Below, one piece after another: positions 5,658 to 7,497 of a stretch of DNA of 7,497 nt. The stretch is from the NCBI GenBank assembly GCA_937884685.1, contig CAKZYM010000316.1:1-7497 (forward strand), in the 5' to 3' direction. The translations under genes were made by a program, and so were the position numbers. Source of the DNA: an uncultured Calothrix sp. Its GTDB lineage: Bacteria; Cyanobacteriota; Cyanobacteriia; Cyanobacteriales; Nostocaceae. How positions within the stretch are numbered: the stretch's first letter is position 1; each line of letters begins with the position of its first letter. The notes beneath the pieces were generated by a model that was not told the DNA's origin, did no database searches, and saw only the letters and a list, made by a program, of their open reading frames with translations.

Positions 5658-5673
5658 GGCGGTTAAAACCGCC
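5658..5673. terminator. Perfect GC-rich hairpin GGCGGTT/AACCGCC between convergent genes
   Basis: GGCGGTT (5658-5664) and AACCGCC (5667-5673) are exact reverse complements with 2 nt between them; in practice a 6-bp stem with a TAAA loop. It lies 7 bp after the Arg/Tyr-rich gene stop. No T-run follows, so it may act as a transcript-end stabiliser or pause site rather than a classical terminator. The same palindrome type is widespread between cyanobacterial genes. Confidence 0.6.
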
Positions 5674-5695
5674 TGATTGACTATTAAATTAATTA

Positions 5696-5720
5696 GAAAA
5701 ACATCTTCGGAGATTGATGT
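5696..5720 (-). terminator. Weak intrinsic terminator of the glycosyltransferase gene
   Basis: Read on the minus strand just after the stop codon at 5722-5724, ACATC and GATGT (5716-5720 and 5701-5705) form a 5-bp stem. Inside it, ATCT and AGAT offer an alternative short stem. TTTTT (5697-5701 region) follows. The stem is short and AT-rich, so efficiency is doubtful. Confidence 0.4.
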
Positions 5721-5721
5721 A

Positions 5722-6726
5722 TTATCCTAATTTCTTTTTTATCTTCTTTAACGTTGTTTTTGTTGATAATTTAGCGAGGCGCATTTTTGTTAAAGGCTTA
5801 ATATTTGAAGGATGATTTTGTTTGTGGTCAAAGAAGTCGTTTAATTCATCTAAAATTACTTGAAAGCGCGAGATAATATGCTCGCGGCGATACTCTTGAA
5901 AAAAGGTTTCAGGTAAACTTAAAGGCGACCAGTTATCAAGAACTTTAAGAATACGCTGCATGTCATATTCTTTGGAATAAGCCGCAATCTTATAACAATT
6001 AAATCCGGGGTCTAAATAATCGGAAAGTCCACCATTAAGACTAGAAAAAACTCGACAACCGCAAGCAGCAGCTTCCATTGGTTGCAAACCAAAACCTTCT
6101 GTTACCTGTTGTTGTGCCCAGTATTCGGCAGAATCATAAATATAAATTTTGCTCCGATTAAATATTGCTGCAATATCTTCAATAAAATAATCAACTAACT
6201 CTAATTTACACTTTTGTTTTAATGCTGGAACTAAATCCTGCATCAGATATTCAGAAGATTTTCTAGCTAAAACTAAGACATCAATATCTCTTTCCAAATT
6301 TTGATTATTAAATTCATCGCTAATTTGATTGGGTAAATAATAAATTAAAGAGTGAGGTGATAATTGTCCCCAATATCCTAAAGTATTACGACTGACGGTA
6401 ATAATCGGAATACTCGCTGGGAGTTTAAAACCATAACCAGCACTATGAGCATGATAAACAACATTGTAAGACTTGAGCCGGGGAGCAAGTTTTGCAATAT
6501 CAAATCCCCAGCTAATTACAAATATGATATTTTCTAAATTTTGCTTTGAACTTTGTTCTTGGAGTACATCATCTAAGAAAAGCTTATCTTTCTCTCTTTG
6601 ACGATAAGTTACGACCTCAGCATCACATATTTGTTTAGCAAGATTCAGCGTTTTTAATTCTGCAAAAAGACCACCACAAGCGAATTTACCATCTGTCCCC
6701 GGAAGTAAAAAATACAGTTTTCTCAT
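5722..6726 (-). CDS. Glycosyltransferase, GT-B fold, family 4-like
   Basis: This 334-residue protein has the C-terminal nucleotide-sugar-binding signature of GT4-type enzymes: E-x7-E, with Glu210 and Glu218 in EGFGLQPMEAAACGCRVFSS, then GGLSDYL (232-238). The N-terminal half starts MRKLYFLLPG and has a Gly-Gly loop (18-19), as in the acceptor domain of GT-B enzymes. HAHSAGYGF (92-100) is a likely acceptor-side loop. The protein is shorter than typical 360-400 residue family members, and the C-terminal tail (from about 305) is Lys-rich. It has no signal peptide, so it is a cytoplasmic or membrane-associated enzyme transferring a sugar in polysaccharide, lipid or protein glycosylation; donor and acceptor are not predictable. 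The start has a good SD, AAGGG (6734-6738), 7 nt away. A GATTTTA heptamer array lies directly upstream. DUF2809 precedes it on the same strand with a 121-bp gap. Confidence 0.88.
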   Translation of the reverse strand: MRKLYFLLPGTDGKFACGGLFAELKTLNLAKQICDAEVVTYRQREKDKLFLDDVLQEQSSKQNLENIIFVISWGFDIAKLAPRLKSYNVVYHAHSAGYGFKLPASIPIITVSRNTLGYWGQLSPHSLIYYLPNQISDEFNNQNLERDIDVLVLARKSSEYLMQDLVPALKQKCKLELVDYFIEDIAAIFNRSKIYIYDSAEYWAQQQVTEGFGLQPMEAAACGCRVFSSLNGGLSDYLDPGFNCYKIAAYSKEYDMQRILKVLDNWSPLSLPETFFQEYRREHIISRFQVILDELNDFFDHKQNHPSNIKPLTKMRLAKLSTKTTLKKIKKKLG

Positions 6727-6733
6727 AATTAAA

Positions 6734-6738
6734 CCCTT
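6734..6738 (-). promoter_or_regulatory. Ribosome binding site of the glycosyltransferase gene
   Basis: On the minus strand AAGGG lies 7 nt before the ATG (6724-6726), and the heptamer array begins 3 bp further upstream. It supports the chosen start. Confidence 0.65.
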
Positions 6739-6740
6739 AC

Positions 6741-6771
6741 GATTTTAGATTTTAGATTTTGGATTTTGGAT
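6741..6771. repeat. Heptamer array GATTTTA/GATTTTG, 4 units plus a partial
   Basis: Two GATTTTA units, two GATTTTG units and a diverged GATTGTA follow in exact 7-bp register. It begins 3 bp upstream of the glycosyltransferase ribosome binding site, so it lies in the 5' leader or promoter of that gene. Its sequence is unrelated to the ACTTGCT arrays. Confidence 0.8.
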
Positions 6772-6819
6772 TGTAAACTATAATTTTGCAAGGTATTGAG
6801 GACACAGTTAGGTAAATAA

Positions 6820-6850
6820 TTAGGAGTTAGGAGTTATAAATCAGGAGTTA
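6820..6850. repeat. Short heptamer array TTAGGAG (TAACTCC on the other strand)
   Basis: Two exact TTAGGAG units (6820-6833) are followed by TTATAAATCAGGAGTTA. The last TTA (6848-6850) is the stop codon of the DUF2809 gene read on the minus strand, so the repeat word overlaps the stop. The same word, TAACTCC, recurs at 7482-7496. Confidence 0.65.
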
Positions 6851-7246
6851 ATTGACCTTTGACTTGATAAAATTAACTTTTAACCATCCGAAAAAACTAC
6901 CAATGAAATAGACAGGGAAATCAGCCCAAATAAAAGTATTTCCTAAAACAAGTCTACCGGGTAAGGTTTTACGAGCTGCTTCTAGAAACGGTGCTTTCCA
7001 CAATTGCAAAAATTCTATTGCACAGGTTGCAATGCAAACTCCAATTGCTATCCGTAACGGTGAAACTTTGGGTAATATAAAAGCAAATAATAATATCCAG
7101 AATATCTCATAAGCAATGCTTCCTAACACATCATGCAGCCATGCTGGGTTTAATCCTTGAGAAAACCTGACTATATAACCAAAAGGAACAATTATTATCA
7201 TACTTACTAGCAGCACTAGTCGATATTTGAAAAAAGGTATATTCAT
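6848..7246 (-). CDS. DUF2809 family integral membrane protein
   Basis: The 132-residue protein matches what I recall of DUF2809, a small bacterial membrane family of unknown function. It has four hydrophobic segments (about 8-25, 39-59, 64-82 and 108-122). The conserved Glu-Phe-Leu-Gln lies at the end of helix 3 (AIEFLQLW, 77-83). The C-terminal signature is GRLVLGNTFIWADFPVY (97-113), then a Gly in the last helix. Length is normal for the family. It is an inner-membrane protein by composition; no enzymatic residues can be assigned. No clear Shine-Dalgarno precedes the ATG at 7246. The next gene on the strand, the glycosyltransferase, begins 121 bp downstream across two heptamer arrays, so co-transcription is possible but unproven. 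A terminator-like hairpin upstream separates it from whatever lies beyond the right edge. Confidence 0.82.
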   Translation of the reverse strand: MNIPFFKYRLVLLVSMIIIVPFGYIVRFSQGLNPAWLHDVLGSIAYEIFWILLFAFILPKVSPLRIAIGVCIATCAIEFLQLWKAPFLEAARKTLPGRLVLGNTFIWADFPVYFIGSFFGWLKVNFIKSKVN

Positions 7247-7315
7247 TTGCTGTAATCTTCACTTAAGAAAATGAATCTATTGTAAATGCATAAAGTGCTG
7301 AAATTATTTATAGAC

Positions 7316-7356
7316 ATCAAAAAGCAGAGAACATCACTCGAAATTCTCTGCTTTGA
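7316..7356 (-). terminator. Strong hairpin, probably an intrinsic terminator on the minus strand
   Basis: AAAGCAGAGAA (7321-7331) and TTCTCTGCTTT (7344-7354) form a perfect 11-bp stem around a 12-nt loop. ATC/GAT pairs extend the stem beyond a 2-nt bulge. Read on the minus strand the stem runs into TTTTTG, so it most likely ends transcription from a minus-strand gene beyond the right edge, upstream of DUF2809. On the plus strand the T-run is only TTT. Confidence 0.6.
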
Positions 7357-7376
7357 TATAGCGTTCCCAATCTATT

Positions 7377-7432
7377 GAGGTACATCTAAAAACCTCACCC
7401 CCAACCCCTCTCCTTATTAAGGAGAGGGGAGA
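7377..7432. repeat. Dispersed GC-rich intergenic repeat with 11-bp hairpin
   Basis: CCCCTCTCCTT (7405-7415) and AAGGAGAGGGG (7419-7429) form a perfect 11-bp stem with a 3-nt loop. It is preceded by GAGGTACATCTAA and a CCTCACCCCCAA stretch. This C-rich word plus hairpin is one I recall as widely dispersed between genes in cyanobacteria. A degenerate relative of its C-rich part is at about 1836-1856. Confidence 0.65.
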
Positions 7433-7450
7433 TAAAAGCTATATTTTGAG

Positions 7451-7497
7451 TTCTTAATTCTTAATTCTTAATTCTTAATTCTTAACTCCTAACTCCT
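7451..7497. repeat. Heptamer array TTCTTAA, at least 5 units, continuing past the window
   Basis: Five exact TTCTTAA units (7451-7485) are followed by CTCCTAA and a partial CTCCT at the window end. It grades from the TTCTTAA family into the TAACTCC family, also seen at 6820-6850. The full length cannot be seen. Confidence 0.88.

Noticed and set aside
3834..6726. Cell-wall or surface gene cluster (hydrolase, Arg/Tyr-rich protein, glycosyltransferase)
   Set aside because: The genes alternate in strand, with divergent and convergent gaps and separate terminators; no operon or shared regulator site is visible.
1..7497. Insertion sequence, prophage, tRNA or rRNA gene
   Set aside because: I saw no transposase, integrase or phage motif, no tRNA cloverleaf and no rRNA-like sequence in the window.

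Overview
The window looks like chromosomal DNA of a filamentous, probably heterocyst-forming cyanobacterium. The best evidence is a complete chlI gene (Mg-chelatase AAA+ subunit, chlorophyll synthesis) with cyanobacterial sequence features. The intergenic DNA also carries many short tandem heptanucleotide arrays (STRR-type) and small GC-rich hairpins, which are characteristic of Nostocales. The genus cannot be fixed from the sequence alone.

Layout, left to right. At 1-68 the first 22 codons of a minus-strand gene run off the left edge. An eight-unit heptamer array (70-125) fills the gap between it and a minus-strand P-loop ATPase gene (130-1485). A 437-bp divergent intergenic region (1486-1922) holds three AT-rich palindromes, two heptamer arrays and a small hairpin. 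chlI (1923-3047, +) starts at a GTG. It is followed by two heptamer arrays in opposite orientation that can fold into a terminator-like hairpin. Next come a small three-helix membrane protein of unknown function (3214-3516, +) and a gene-free 317-bp stretch with a GC-rich hairpin and a nine-unit array bracketed by a TGAGGTACA inverted repeat. A minus-strand serine hydrolase of the beta-lactamase/DD-peptidase family follows (3834-5000). A divergent AT-rich gap leads to a small secreted Arg/Tyr-rich protein (5324-5650, +), which converges on a GT4-type glycosyltransferase gene (5722-6726, -). Upstream of that, on the same strand, is a DUF2809 membrane protein (6848-7246). The right end holds a minus-strand terminator-like hairpin, a dispersed GC-rich repeat and a TTCTTAA array that runs out of the window.

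The genes do not form one pathway. chlI stands alone, as is common in cyanobacteria. The only plausible co-transcribed pairs are the ATPase with the truncated downstream gene, and perhaps DUF2809 with the glycosyltransferase. The serine hydrolase, Arg/Tyr-rich protein, glycosyltransferase and DUF2809 protein are all exported, membrane or surface-related in type, but no shared function is demonstrated.

I did not find a convincing new multi-gene system. The most unusual items are the extremely basic Arg/Tyr-rich secreted protein, the ATPase with its cut-off partner, and the number and placement of heptamer arrays: several abut stop or start codons, and one pair is arranged as an inverted repeat.
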